This document shows positions 39,262-47,960 of a DNA stretch of 64,000 bases, in pieces. The notes below the pieces were generated by a model. That model was not told the DNA's origin. It ran no database searches and saw only the letters and a program-made list of their open reading frames with translations. Made by a program: the position numbers and the translations under genes. The DNA is from Ecytonucleospora hepatopenaei (lineage: Eukaryota > Microsporidia > Enterocytozoonidae): assembly GCA_026692725.1 (NCBI GenBank), contig JAPMUG010000005.1:1-64000 (forward strand), read 5' to 3'. Numbering within the stretch: position 1 is the stretch's first letter; the number at the start of each line of letters is the position of its first letter.

Positions 39262-39546
39262 ATGATATATTATAATAAACACAAAGTATATGCATCTATG
39301 TTTTTTGTTTTTAAAATAGTTTTATGCTCACAGGACAATGAAACAGATGTGGTTAGAGAACCAGGTAATATTTCTGTGTGGGCTTGGGCATGGGTTGTAA
39401 TTTGTGTGCCAATTGTTCTTTTGATAGTTATTCCTCTGTTACTTTTTTGTACAAATGAATCACAAGAAAGTGATGAAATTATAGGACAGGAAGAAGAAAA
39501 TATAAATTTAAATAATTATGAAATAAAGGATAATGAACCATATTAA
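39262..39546 (+). CDS. Small type I membrane protein
   Basis: A 94-residue protein, or 82 from the second ATG at 39298, which would place the signal peptide (MFFVFKIVLCSQ) at the very start. After a short acidic ectodomain comes a strong helix (VWAWAWVVICVPIVLLIVIP) and an acidic tail. Starts 18 bases after the previous stop. Probably a diverged duplicate of the gene at 38801. Confidence 0.65.
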   Translation: MIYYNKHKVYASMFFVFKIVLCSQDNETDVVREPGNISVWAWAWVVICVPIVLLIVIPLLLFCTNESQESDEIIGQEEENINLNNYEIKDNEPY

Positions 39547-39619
39547 ATTTTTTATTAATAGTAAATGTTTTTTTTTATAAATTAATTTCATATAAATATT
39601 TGTTTAATATATCCTAAGC

Positions 39620-39871
39620 ATGTCACTGGATATATACAAATATTTTATTATTTTAATTTGTAGTGGAGTGCTCATTGAACATCCATATGATAATCAACTT
39701 AACAGAAGTGCTGAAACAAACAATACAAATGCGCAATATAACACAATAAATAATGAACAGAATGTTTATAGTCTAACAAAAACACAAATGGCATTTTGGT
39801 TTATATCCACTATAATCCTTGTACTTCTAGTTCCAACAGGTATTTACATTTATATGTCATCAATATATTAA
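39620..39871 (+). CDS. Small type I membrane protein
   Basis: An 83-residue protein: signal-like start (MSLDIYKYFIILICSGVLI), a 35-residue Asn/Thr-rich ectodomain, and a C-terminal helix (MAFWFISTIILVLLVPTGIY). Last member of the run that begins at 36269. Function unknown. Confidence 0.62.
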   Translation: MSLDIYKYFIILICSGVLIEHPYDNQLNRSAETNNTNAQYNTINNEQNVYSLTKTQMAFWFISTIILVLLVPTGIYIYMSSIY

Positions 39872-39955
39872 ATAAATATATAAATATATAAATATATAAA
39901 TATATAAATATATAAATATATAAATATATAAATATATAAATATATAAATATATAA
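39872..39955. repeat. AAATATAT minisatellite
   Basis: About ten tandem copies of an 8-bp AAATATAT unit fill the gap between the small membrane-protein gene and the convergent TAH18 gene. It may be a hotspot for length change in this array. Confidence 0.85.
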
Positions 39956-39969
39956 TTTAAAACTAAAGG

Positions 39970-41709
39970 TTACCACGTTTCTGCCTGTATTTTAACTTCT
40001 TTTTTGTATATTTCATTCATCGTTTTTTCTATGGATGTCAGAATACGCTTTCTACCACAGACTATCACAATCCACTCGTCTATTTCATCATATTCTTTCG
40101 TTCGCTTTTTGTCTTCTTTAAATGCTTTTTGAACGTATTTTCTGTCTACTTGTGACATAACACAATTAATCTTCAAATTTACATTTATATTCTTCTGTTT
40201 AAAGATTTTAACTCCTTCTTTGTATTCTTCAAATAGACAATCCTCTGTATTTCTGTGTCCATAATATATGTGTAGAGCATCTATTTTATTCTCGATATTT
40301 TTGTAATTTTCCATAAACTTGAAAATAAGAGATTTTGCAAGTGTAAAACCTGTCCCTGTACAAAAGAGCAAAATCTTTTTCCCATTAGTAAATAATTTTG
40401 ACTCTCCTATTTTTACATCAATATTACACACATCTAACTTGGTATCTGTGTTTATGCCAATACATTTGTCTTTTCTGACATCAATTGAACACGAAGAACA
40501 ATTTATTTGGTTTTTAACACCTTCTGGCGAAAGATTTAAAAGAAAATTTACACTAAGTCCTTTTAAATTATCACAATTATAGTTTATCACAAAATATCCA
40601 TTTACCAACGCAAGTGTGTACCACCTATAATTTATAAGACTAATATATTCTTTTATGTCATCAAAACACACAATATCTATATTTTTAAACTTTTCAATTA
40701 GATTGTTTTTTCTATAAATTTCTATTGTTTTTTTATTTTCGAATGTTAGCATAAATTTAAAATCATGAAGGATATCAAATATATTTTTTCTACTTGATTC
40801 TTTAACATAGTCAATATAGCTGTCATAATCATTTGCTAATTCTTTTAACTTTTCCTTGTAAATGCTTTTTGTACAGACTTTATGCAAAACTTCAAAAACT
40901 TTCCAGTGGGGTGTTGAATATAAGTCATATCTGATTTTATTGAGCCTTTTGTTAAAAGCATTATAATCTATATTTTCAACATCAATGAATAAAATTCTTT
41001 CTTTAAATATTTTAAAATTTTTTAAATTGCATGTATTTTCTGGTAGTATTCCAACACAATCACCAGGAACAAAAAAATCTTTGTATTTTGGAATATTCAA
41101 AACTAACCTGCCTATAGAAAGATAGCTTTCATTTATTTTAGTTCTACTAACAATTGTATTGCTAATGATACTTGCAGTATATGTTTTAGGTTTTATATCA
41201 CAATGTTTTATTTTTAATGTTTCTGTATCTAAACTTTTGTCTTTATGTAAATAATCTCTTAATTTTTTATCAAATTCCATGTATTTTGTGTAAAAACCTT
41301 CTGGATCATTTGAATCTGCCAGTGTTATATCAAAAATACTTTTAGCACCAAAAAATTTTAAATAGCTGTTTAAATCTTTAGAAAATTGATTGAAATACAT
41401 GTAGCTTGTACTGCCTAAACCGAGCATAGCAAATTTAAAGTTAAAAAAACAAAACTTTGTTTCCTTTTTTTCTTTTTGCTCAATAAGTTTTTTTAGCTTC
41501 CTTAATTTTAAAATAAAATTTGATCCATTAAAAGGCGCATCACCACGACCATGTGTTGAAACAACAAAAACTATAAATGTAAAACTATTTAAATCTTCAA
41601 TTTTAATATCATCTAAAACTGCACATTTTGTTCCATCATATTTTTTACATAACTGTCTTGCAATAAATTGAGTGTTTCCACTTTGACTTGAATATAAAAT
41701 TAAGAACAT
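39970..41709 (-). CDS. TAH18: Diflavin reductase TAH18 (NDOR1), DRE2 partner
   Basis: A 579-residue protein. The N-terminal flavodoxin domain has SSQSGNTQFIARQL (FMN phosphate loop), STHGRGDAPFN and MLGLGSTSYMYFNQFSKDL. The middle is an FAD-binding region with INYRWYTLALV in place of RxYSIAS. The C-terminal NADPH part keeps CTGTGFTLAKSL, an HIYYGHRN motif and ends VKIQAETW, like TAH18. It would carry electrons from NADPH to DRE2 for Fe-S assembly. Similarity is weaker in the FAD domain, but the end motif favours TAH18 over P450 reductase. Confidence 0.8.
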   Translation of the reverse strand: MFLILYSSQSGNTQFIARQLCKKYDGTKCAVLDDIKIEDLNSFTFIVFVVSTHGRGDAPFNGSNFILKLRKLKKLIEQKEKKETKFCFFNFKFAMLGLGSTSYMYFNQFSKDLNSYLKFFGAKSIFDITLADSNDPEGFYTKYMEFDKKLRDYLHKDKSLDTETLKIKHCDIKPKTYTASIISNTIVSRTKINESYLSIGRLVLNIPKYKDFFVPGDCVGILPENTCNLKNFKIFKERILFIDVENIDYNAFNKRLNKIRYDLYSTPHWKVFEVLHKVCTKSIYKEKLKELANDYDSYIDYVKESSRKNIFDILHDFKFMLTFENKKTIEIYRKNNLIEKFKNIDIVCFDDIKEYISLINYRWYTLALVNGYFVINYNCDNLKGLSVNFLLNLSPEGVKNQINCSSCSIDVRKDKCIGINTDTKLDVCNIDVKIGESKLFTNGKKILLFCTGTGFTLAKSLIFKFMENYKNIENKIDALHIYYGHRNTEDCLFEEYKEGVKIFKQKNINVNLKINCVMSQVDRKYVQKAFKEDKKRTKEYDEIDEWIVIVCGRKRILTSIEKTMNEIYKKEVKIQAETW

Positions 41710-42024
41710 TAAATTTTTAATAAAAATAACAATATAATAATATAATATTATAACAATATATATAAGTATTTAGGGTATGCAAAAATTGTTTTATAAATAA
41801 TTATATATTTTGCAAAATTGTTTTTATTGTCCTTTACATTAAATTAGTGTTTTAAATGTATTTAACATGCAACAATTTTATTATTAATGTAAAAAATAGA
41901 AACAAATTTACTATCTGTAATTTCAACAAATAAAATTCCCTCCAAATTTTAACAAGGAATTTATGCTAAACTAAACCCTTGTTTTATATTTACATATTTT
42001 ATTTAATATTCTTTTAACAGTATA
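41710..42024. other. Divergent intergenic region with a CCCTCCAAATTTT motif
   Basis: A 315-base gap between TAH18 and the coiled-coil gene. TTCCCTCCAAATTTTAAC at about 41937-41954 repeats the motif upstream of the cyclin gene. Otherwise nothing is recognised. Confidence 0.45.
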
Positions 42025-43341
42025 ATGAAAACAAACAATTCAACCAATACAGATAATAGTTCTTTTAGCATGGCATTTAATCCTATTGCTAATGTTAAAA
42101 CTGTAAGGGAATATGAAAATGAAGTAAAACAGCTTAAGGAAGAAATTTTTGAGTTAAAAACACAGATGGTTGGAAATAATTCGACCAACATTCCTAAAAT
42201 ATTATATGAGGCATCTAATAATGCTTCTGAAATGAATTGCAAAATAGAAGAATTGTTAAAGAAAATTAATTTACTTGAAAAAGAAAATCATAAACTTTTG
42301 GATATAAACAATACATATAAGGAACAAATGGATGAATTAAATAATCAAAAATTTAAAATTGAGACAGAAACACAAAAATATAAGGAAAGAATTCTTTTTC
42401 TTGAGGATGAAAATAAAAGATTATTTTATAAATTAAACAAGACACAATCAAATGAAAGTCAACTTAGAAGCATAGTTAATAGCATAGAGGGAAACATGAA
42501 GGAGTTGCAGAGTGCTAATTCAACCTTTTCAAATGACATAAATTATTATAAAACTCAAATGAATGTTTTTCAAGGCGAAATTAATGCTTTAAACAATGAA
42601 ATCAATACTGTAAACAATGAAAATGAAATTTTAAAACAAAACAATCATGAACTTAACGAACAGGTTTATAAATTAAAAAATGAGATTGAAAATATGAATG
42701 ATAAGCAAAATGAAATTTTAAATTCTTTTTCTTGTACTAATTCTTCTTTTAACAATGTAAAACAACAGCTAGAAAAGACAATTTTTGATCAAAAAGAAAA
42801 ATTAAATTCAAACAAAAAAGAAATTGAAGAACTTTTAAATTGTAAAAATCAATACATGGCAAACCTTATAAATTTTAAGAACGGAATGAAAACATTTAAA
42901 AAAATTACAATGGAAAGTATTTATAAAGTTAATGAGAATATACAACAATTAAATTCCAAAGTTGAAGTATTTGTTAATAATTTTAGATTAAATAAAAAAT
43001 GCAAAGAAATTCTGGAAGAGAGAAACTACCTTAAAAAGTTTAAGAATATCAACGATTTAATTTTATTTTTTGTGAAAAATGAAACGAGGATTGCTGAAAA
43101 AACTGAAATTAGAGTCACAAAGCGTATTGATAATATAAAAGAACAGATAAAAGAAGCGATGAAAGAATTGAATATCTGCAAGGAATATATGCAGAAAAAG
43201 GCAATAGAAAATAAAGACCTAAAAAAGTCAAATGCCAAACTTTTAAATGAGTCAAATAAAATAAAAAAACAATTAGAAAATGCAAAGAAATTTTATGAAG
43301 GAGTTACAGCTAAATTTGGTCCTGACTGTATAAAAATTTAA
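42025..43341 (+). CDS. Coiled-coil protein with a CM1-like motif, spindle-pole candidate
   Basis: A 438-residue protein, coiled coil over almost its whole length after residue 24. Residues 25-48 read KTVREYENEVKQLKEEIFEL plus KTQM, like the CM1 motif (TLREQEKQIEELKKENFNLK) by which Spc110, Mto1 and CDK5RAP2 recruit the gamma-tubulin complex. A Ser/Thr/Asn-rich head precedes it. No calmodulin-binding end is evident, so Spc110 identity is not certain. It probably acts at the nuclear-envelope spindle plaque. Confidence 0.55.
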   Translation: MKTNNSTNTDNSSFSMAFNPIANVKTVREYENEVKQLKEEIFELKTQMVGNNSTNIPKILYEASNNASEMNCKIEELLKKINLLEKENHKLLDINNTYKEQMDELNNQKFKIETETQKYKERILFLEDENKRLFYKLNKTQSNESQLRSIVNSIEGNMKELQSANSTFSNDINYYKTQMNVFQGEINALNNEINTVNNENEILKQNNHELNEQVYKLKNEIENMNDKQNEILNSFSCTNSSFNNVKQQLEKTIFDQKEKLNSNKKEIEELLNCKNQYMANLINFKNGMKTFKKITMESIYKVNENIQQLNSKVEVFVNNFRLNKKCKEILEERNYLKKFKNINDLILFFVKNETRIAEKTEIRVTKRIDNIKEQIKEAMKELNICKEYMQKKAIENKDLKKSNAKLLNESNKIKKQLENAKKFYEGVTAKFGPDCIKI

Positions 43342-43404
43342 TGTCTTTTATAAATTATTCCAACTTTTGTAGTTTGATCAGAAATAAAATTAAACTGGCT
43401 TATA

Positions 43405-43914
43405 TTAAAAATCTTCTTTTGCTAATTCTGATGCCTCTAAATATTTTATAACATCAATGGTTGATATTTCCTCCTTGTTACCAAATTTCTCAAAACCTTG
43501 AAAACCCTCTATAAAATATCCTTCTCTGAATGTTCCAATATAAGGAAGAACAGATATATTTAAAGTTTCAACTGTTTTCATACAATTTTTAACATTTATT
43601 CTTCTAAATTTGATTTTTCTAATAAATTCTAGCTGTTCAGATGTTAAAAACTTTGCTTCTTCTATATCCCTGACTATTTCATTTAAAATATTATTCAGTA
43701 ACAAACATTTTTCAAATTTTTCTGAATAAAAATGTATAAACAATCTTGTGTCATTTTTTTGACACTCATCCATCATTTCCTTTTCATTTGCATATTCATA
43801 AACATCTTTGTTTTTCATAAATAAAGACATTGTATACTTTTTAATAAACTCATCAGAATCCTCATTTATACAAAAATTTTCTTTTTCTTCTTTCTCTCCA
43901 ATAAAATAAGACAT
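43405..43914 (-). CDS. PLP1: Phosducin-like/TXNDC9-type thioredoxin-fold protein
   Basis: A 169-residue protein from the ATG at 43912-43914, preceded by GGGTTATTTGACC on the minus strand. The thioredoxin-like domain matches TXNDC9/Plp1: RLFIHFYSEKFEKCLLLNN (VCHFYRDKEFRCKVMDK), NISVLPYIGTFREGYFIEGF (VLPTLVLFKDG..DRIVGF) and FGNKEEISTIDVIKYLE. There is no CxxC, as in this family. It would help the CCT chaperonin fold actin and tubulin. Longer reading upstream overlaps the next gene and is less likely. Confidence 0.7.
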   Translation of the reverse strand: MSYFIGEKEEKENFCINEDSDEFIKKYTMSLFMKNKDVYEYANEKEMMDECQKNDTRLFIHFYSEKFEKCLLLNNILNEIVRDIEEAKFLTSEQLEFIRKIKFRRINVKNCMKTVETLNISVLPYIGTFREGYFIEGFQGFEKFGNKEEISTIDVIKYLEASELAKEDF

Positions 43915-43945
43915 AAAATAATGGTCAAATAACCCTCCAATTTTT

Positions 43946-44848
43946 ATGATTTTGAAAAGTTGTAATTCTATAATTTCTGACACAGAAAAAGATATTGCAA
44001 AGAAAATAGAAGATAACGACGATGTAACAGTTAAGAAAATCAAAATGAATCAAAATGAAGGAATTTCTATTTTAGATTTATATAGGGAAAAACTTACTTT
44101 TTTAAAACCAAAGAAAACAAGATATATTTTACCTGAAATAAAGACCAAAAACAGAATTATAAATACTAGAAAGGAGCTTTCTGATATTTTAGAAGATTAT
44201 TTTAAGCTTGAAGATAATTGTAAAAATAGAAATGAAGATCCTATGCATTACATTTTGGAAAGTTTTTCTAAAATTTTAAGTAAGCTAAATTCCATTGATG
44301 CTATAAAATTATACACTAAAATAAACGAAAGTCTACAAAGTAAAAACAAAATACTTTACTTAAAGAAGGATCTTGTTGATTTAGAAAAAAATGACTTTAG
44401 TAAATATAAAGTTTCTTTAGAAGAACTCTCGAAATTACTCGATTTATATAAAATTGTGTTAAAATACAATGGGATTACTAATAAACATTATGGTGTATTG
44501 TTTAATTACACTCAAAAAGATTTTGCTGAAAAAAAGGACCTAACAAACAAAAAAGCAGAAAATCCCCTAAGATTTCTGGGGTGGATCAAGGATCATTTTG
44601 TTAAGGAAAAAGAACAAGAGGAATTTTTCAAAGGTCAAATTTTTAACACTCTGGCAAAAAAAGTAATTTACTTGCTGTATAAAAATTCCATTTTAGACGT
44701 GGAAAGCATAATCAATGATATTTTAATATTTAGTGAGAAGGAAGAGAAAATTACAAATCAAGATGTTTTACTCGTAGTGTATGAGCTCGAGCAAAAAGGA
44801 ATTATTCAATACAACAGAATACTAGGTACAATACAATTTAAAAATTAA
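43946..44848 (+). CDS. Soluble helical protein, unknown
   Basis: A 300-residue protein with an acidic N-terminus and a C-terminal region (LLVVYELEQKGIIQYNRILG) that could be a winged-helix end. Diverges from the PLP1-like gene with a 31-base gap that contains CCCTCCAATTTTT, a close copy of the promoter-like motif at 14606. No family is recognised. It might be a replication or RNA polymerase accessory factor (guess). Confidence 0.7.
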   Translation: MILKSCNSIISDTEKDIAKKIEDNDDVTVKKIKMNQNEGISILDLYREKLTFLKPKKTRYILPEIKTKNRIINTRKELSDILEDYFKLEDNCKNRNEDPMHYILESFSKILSKLNSIDAIKLYTKINESLQSKNKILYLKKDLVDLEKNDFSKYKVSLEELSKLLDLYKIVLKYNGITNKHYGVLFNYTQKDFAEKKDLTNKKAENPLRFLGWIKDHFVKEKEQEEFFKGQIFNTLAKKVIYLLYKNSILDVESIINDILIFSEKEEKITNQDVLLVVYELEQKGIIQYNRILGTIQFKN

Positions 44849-44967
44849 TTAATTTATAAATTTATATTAATTGTTTTTAAAATTAAAATTGCCTGAAAAC
44901 TAATTATTTTAAAAACATGTTAGTTAAAATTAATTAAAAATAGTTCATATGTGTAATTTTATGTCAT

Positions 44968-46251
44968 TCAATTATCATATTTAATATCAGACTTTACCCC
45001 TTCAACTATTTCTCCATATCCTACAAGACGCCAATTTCCCCTGACTTTTCTTGAAATTGCCACTCTTTCTCCTATACCTACACACACAGGCGTAAACAAT
45101 TTAAATGTTCCTTCTTCCTTTGAAATTTTTAGTATTTTACACCCTGTACTTGTGCTGCTAACATTCAGTAAAAGTTGGTCTTCTATCTCAATTTCTTTCT
45201 TCTTAACAGTTGCTGTTTTTTCAAAAAGAGAATACTTTACTTTTATTTCGTGGTAAACTGGAGGCATTTTTCCTTTAAGACCCATAACCATTCCCACCAA
45301 CTTGTCTGATTTCGAGCAGAAAGGATCCAAATTTGTTCCCAAACCGATCAAACCACCTGGAATTGCTTTCTCTAACTTTGTTTTTTCACTGTGTAAAGAA
45401 ACTACTTTTGTTAAGTAAGGCGTACATTCAAACCCGTCTTTGGTTGGCCTAATAATACCAGGGCGTATTTCTATTTCGTCTCCTACGTGAATCACACCTG
45501 TTACGATACTTCCACCTATGATAGCACCACTTAACTTTCTAAAATCACTTCCTGGTTTATTTATGTCAAAAGAACGTATTACAACCATTTTAGGATTTTC
45601 CTCTAGTTTACGTTCTGGCTGCTCAAAAAAATTTACCAAAAAATCTAAAACAGCGTCAATGTTTACATTCAACTGACCAGAAACAGGAATGATCGGTGCC
45701 TTGATATTTGCTGTGTTTAAAAATTCTTTGATTTGTTTATGCTGCTCATAAGATTCTTCCTTGGTCGTTAAGTCAATTTTATTTTGTAGTACAATTATGT
45801 CTTTAAGATCCATAATTTCTAACGCTATCAAATGCTCTATAGTTTGAGGCTGCGGACACGATTCATTAGCAGCTATAAGGAGAACAGCTGAGTCCATGAT
45901 TGCAGTTCCATTCAACATTGTTGCCATTAAAACGTCGTGTCCAGGACAGTCGACAAAAGAAATGTGCCTAACTAATTTTTTAGTTGTGTCACATTTATCA
46001 CACTTCCCGCTTTTTGTTGAATATCTTTGGGGTCTTTCGCAACCACATTCAAATATCTTCGCATTTGCATACCCTAACTTTATGGTAATGTTTCTTTCCA
46101 GTTCAGATTTATGCTTAATTGTGTTTATACCAGAAACACACTTTACAATGGTTGTTTTTCCGTGTGCAACGTGACCGACCGTACCAATATTAATTGTTGG
46201 TTGTTTTTGCATTTGTTCTTCAATCATACTTTTATATTTATCATCTGCCAT
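44968..46251 (-). CDS. GCD11: Translation initiation factor eIF2-gamma
   Basis: A 427-residue GTPase that carries initiator Met-tRNA to the ribosome. G1 GHVAHGKT is at 26-33, G3 DCPGH at 101-105, and G4 NKID at 157-160. A zinc-knuckle-like set lies at 69-87 (CGC, then KCDKC). VIRSFDINKPG and GGSIVTGVIHVGDEIEIRPG are typical of eIF2-gamma. The end is about 100 residues shorter than yeast GCD11, which has an extended N-terminus. The minus-strand CCC (plus-strand GGG 46272-46274) lies 20 bases upstream. Confidence 0.97.
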   Translation of the reverse strand: MADDKYKSMIEEQMQKQPTINIGTVGHVAHGKTTIVKCVSGINTIKHKSELERNITIKLGYANAKIFECGCERPQRYSTKSGKCDKCDTTKKLVRHISFVDCPGHDVLMATMLNGTAIMDSAVLLIAANESCPQPQTIEHLIALEIMDLKDIIVLQNKIDLTTKEESYEQHKQIKEFLNTANIKAPIIPVSGQLNVNIDAVLDFLVNFFEQPERKLEENPKMVVIRSFDINKPGSDFRKLSGAIIGGSIVTGVIHVGDEIEIRPGIIRPTKDGFECTPYLTKVVSLHSEKTKLEKAIPGGLIGLGTNLDPFCSKSDKLVGMVMGLKGKMPPVYHEIKVKYSLFEKTATVKKKEIEIEDQLLLNVSSTSTGCKILKISKEEGTFKLFTPVCVGIGERVAISRKVRGNWRLVGYGEIVEGVKSDIKYDN

Positions 46252-46391
46252 AAAAATTTATTTTTAAATAAGGGTGTATTTTACTGGTATAAAATTTTAA
46301 ATTTAAAAATATTTTTTATTTTTAATAACAAAAGGTAATAAAAGATATAAACTTATTCTATAAAATTGAAATATATTTTATATATTTCAAT

Positions 46392-46856
46392 TTAATTATC
46401 ATGATATTTGTTTATAATATATTGTAATTTTGCCTGATTTTCTTTTGCTCTGTAAAATAACTCTTTAATTGCTGTTATACATTCATAATTGTAATTTGCA
46501 GTGTATTTTTCTACATTTTGTTTAATATTCTCTATATATGCATATGCTTGTTTAAAATTAAGTTTTTTATTTTTACACACTTTTTTAACGTTTTCCTGTG
46601 TAAATTTTTTATTTTCTAAAATAAAACATTCTTCTAAAATTCTTTTACCGTGTTCACTTAGATAATTTGCTGTCGATTTCCCATCTAGTAGAAATTGGTC
46701 GTATGTAATTTGCTTTTGTTTGTTATTTTTTACTTTCAATTTATTATTTTCTTTAGAAAATGAAAGTAAGACACTTTCATTTTCTTTTTTAACATTAAAT
46801 TTTGTTCCAAAGAGAAGCTCATGTAACAATTTATAATTTTGTTTTTTAATACTCAT
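46392..46856 (-). CDS. Basic soluble protein, unknown
   Basis: A 154-residue Lys/Asn-rich protein without signal or membrane helix. A Lys/Gln patch (KLKVKNNKQKQ) near residue 45 could be nuclear-directing. The C-terminal half is helical (KQAYAYIENIKQNVEKY). No family is recognised. Confidence 0.7.
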   Translation of the reverse strand: MSIKKQNYKLLHELLFGTKFNVKKENESVLLSFSKENNKLKVKNNKQKQITYDQFLLDGKSTANYLSEHGKRILEECFILENKKFTQENVKKVCKNKKLNFKQAYAYIENIKQNVEKYTANYNYECITAIKELFYRAKENQAKLQYIINKYHDN

Positions 46857-46907
46857 ATTTTATGCATATTTTTAAAAAAATATTTCAAACATAATTTTAA
46901 ACAATAA

Positions 46908-46910
46908 CCC
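46908..46910 (+). promoter_or_regulatory. CCC start motif of the gene at 46927
   Basis: CAATAACCCTGAAGTATAAA: CCC 16 bases before the ATG of the reductase-like gene, so the fragment still has a start signal. Confidence 0.55.
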
Positions 46911-46926
46911 TGAAGTATAAAATAAA

Positions 46927-47355
46927 ATGCCAAAAAACGTAATTATAATAGGAAATACACCTGCAGCAGCAACATGTGCTATTTATTTTAAAACTGGAAA
47001 TCATAATGTAACTTTACTAGAATGTGATTCACAAATTCCGTATAAAACCACAGTTGTAGGTGGATTAGAGGATCCTACAAAGTTTACAGAAAATTCATTG
47101 GAGCAGTGCAAATGGTTAGGTGTTAATTTAATAAGAAATTGCGGTGTAAAAGAAATAAAGAAAAATAACAAAAACATTTTAGTTGAACTAACAAACAGTA
47201 CAACATATGAAAGTGACATAGTTGTTATGGAAAGAGACCATTGGAAAGTCACAGATCTGAAAGACAAAAATATTTTTGTAATGGACCTAAAAGATGATTC
47301 AGAAGGAATAGTTTTAGCAGCAGAGGGTTGTAAAGTTGCATTGGAAATGAAATAA
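46927..47355 (+). CDS. Truncated thioredoxin-reductase-like FAD fold
   Basis: A 142-residue protein. NVIIIGNTPAAATCAIYFKT is an FAD-binding Rossmann motif of thioredoxin-reductase type. TVVGGLEDPTKFTENSLEQC and the later region DSEGIVLAAEGCKVALEM match the flanking ends of the FAD domain, whose final segment (GQVVxAAGxGCxAAL) closes the enzyme. The NADPH domain and the CxxC site are missing, as if the middle was deleted and the ends joined. Activity as a reductase is unlikely. It has its own CCC motif and an intact frame. Confidence 0.6.
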   Translation: MPKNVIIIGNTPAAATCAIYFKTGNHNVTLLECDSQIPYKTTVVGGLEDPTKFTENSLEQCKWLGVNLIRNCGVKEIKKNNKNILVELTNSTTYESDIVVMERDHWKVTDLKDKNIFVMDLKDDSEGIVLAAEGCKVALEMK

Positions 47356-47506
47356 ATTTACTTTTAAAGACTTTTTTATTTAATACAATGTATAATTTAT
47401 AAAAATATTGCTCAAGATGATTTAGACCTGCAGTCTAATGTTTAATTCATTCTTTTAACCTTACAAAGTGTTCATTTTTTATTATTACCGTGTTTTACAT
47501 AAAAAT

Positions 47507-47960
47507 TTACATTAATGTAACCACCGTCTCTATTTTATCTCTGAGTTCTTTCAATTTTATTCGAAGTTTGGTTTTATCATGTTTTAAATTATGTGAAAAA
47601 TTATTATAAACATTTGGTAAATTGTTAAATAATCTACTTTTATCATATAGAAGATGTTTAAAAGGGTTTTTTCTATTTCTAAAAGAACTGAACCATCTTT
47701 GAGAAAAGTCTTCCAAGTTACTGCTTTCTTTTAAAGGAAATTTAATTCATATTGAAGTTTAAAAACAGAAAAAAAGTTGTTGCAGTTAAAAGGTTTTGGT
47801 TTTCTATTTCTATTAATTTTTCATTTAAATGATTTTCAGCAGTAAGCTCTTGCGTATTTTCATTTACTGGCGTTTGGGGATTAAGATTTCTGTCATAATT
47901 TGCACAAAGAATTAGATTAGAAAAATTACTTATTAAGAAAGAAGAAACACTTAAATACAT
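47507..47960 (-). pseudogene. Broken paralog of the secreted protein at 48744
   Basis: The first half (47742-47960) has a signal peptide and CANYDRNLNPQTP, matching CANHDGNPNVDP in the gene at 48744-49343. A frame change near 47740 leads to a second part with YNNFSHNLKHDKTKLRIKLK, matching YYELFFDKYTEIKTDLKHDL and what follows, ending at 47507. A middle stretch is shorter than in the intact copy. Together they form one damaged duplicate. Confidence 0.6.
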
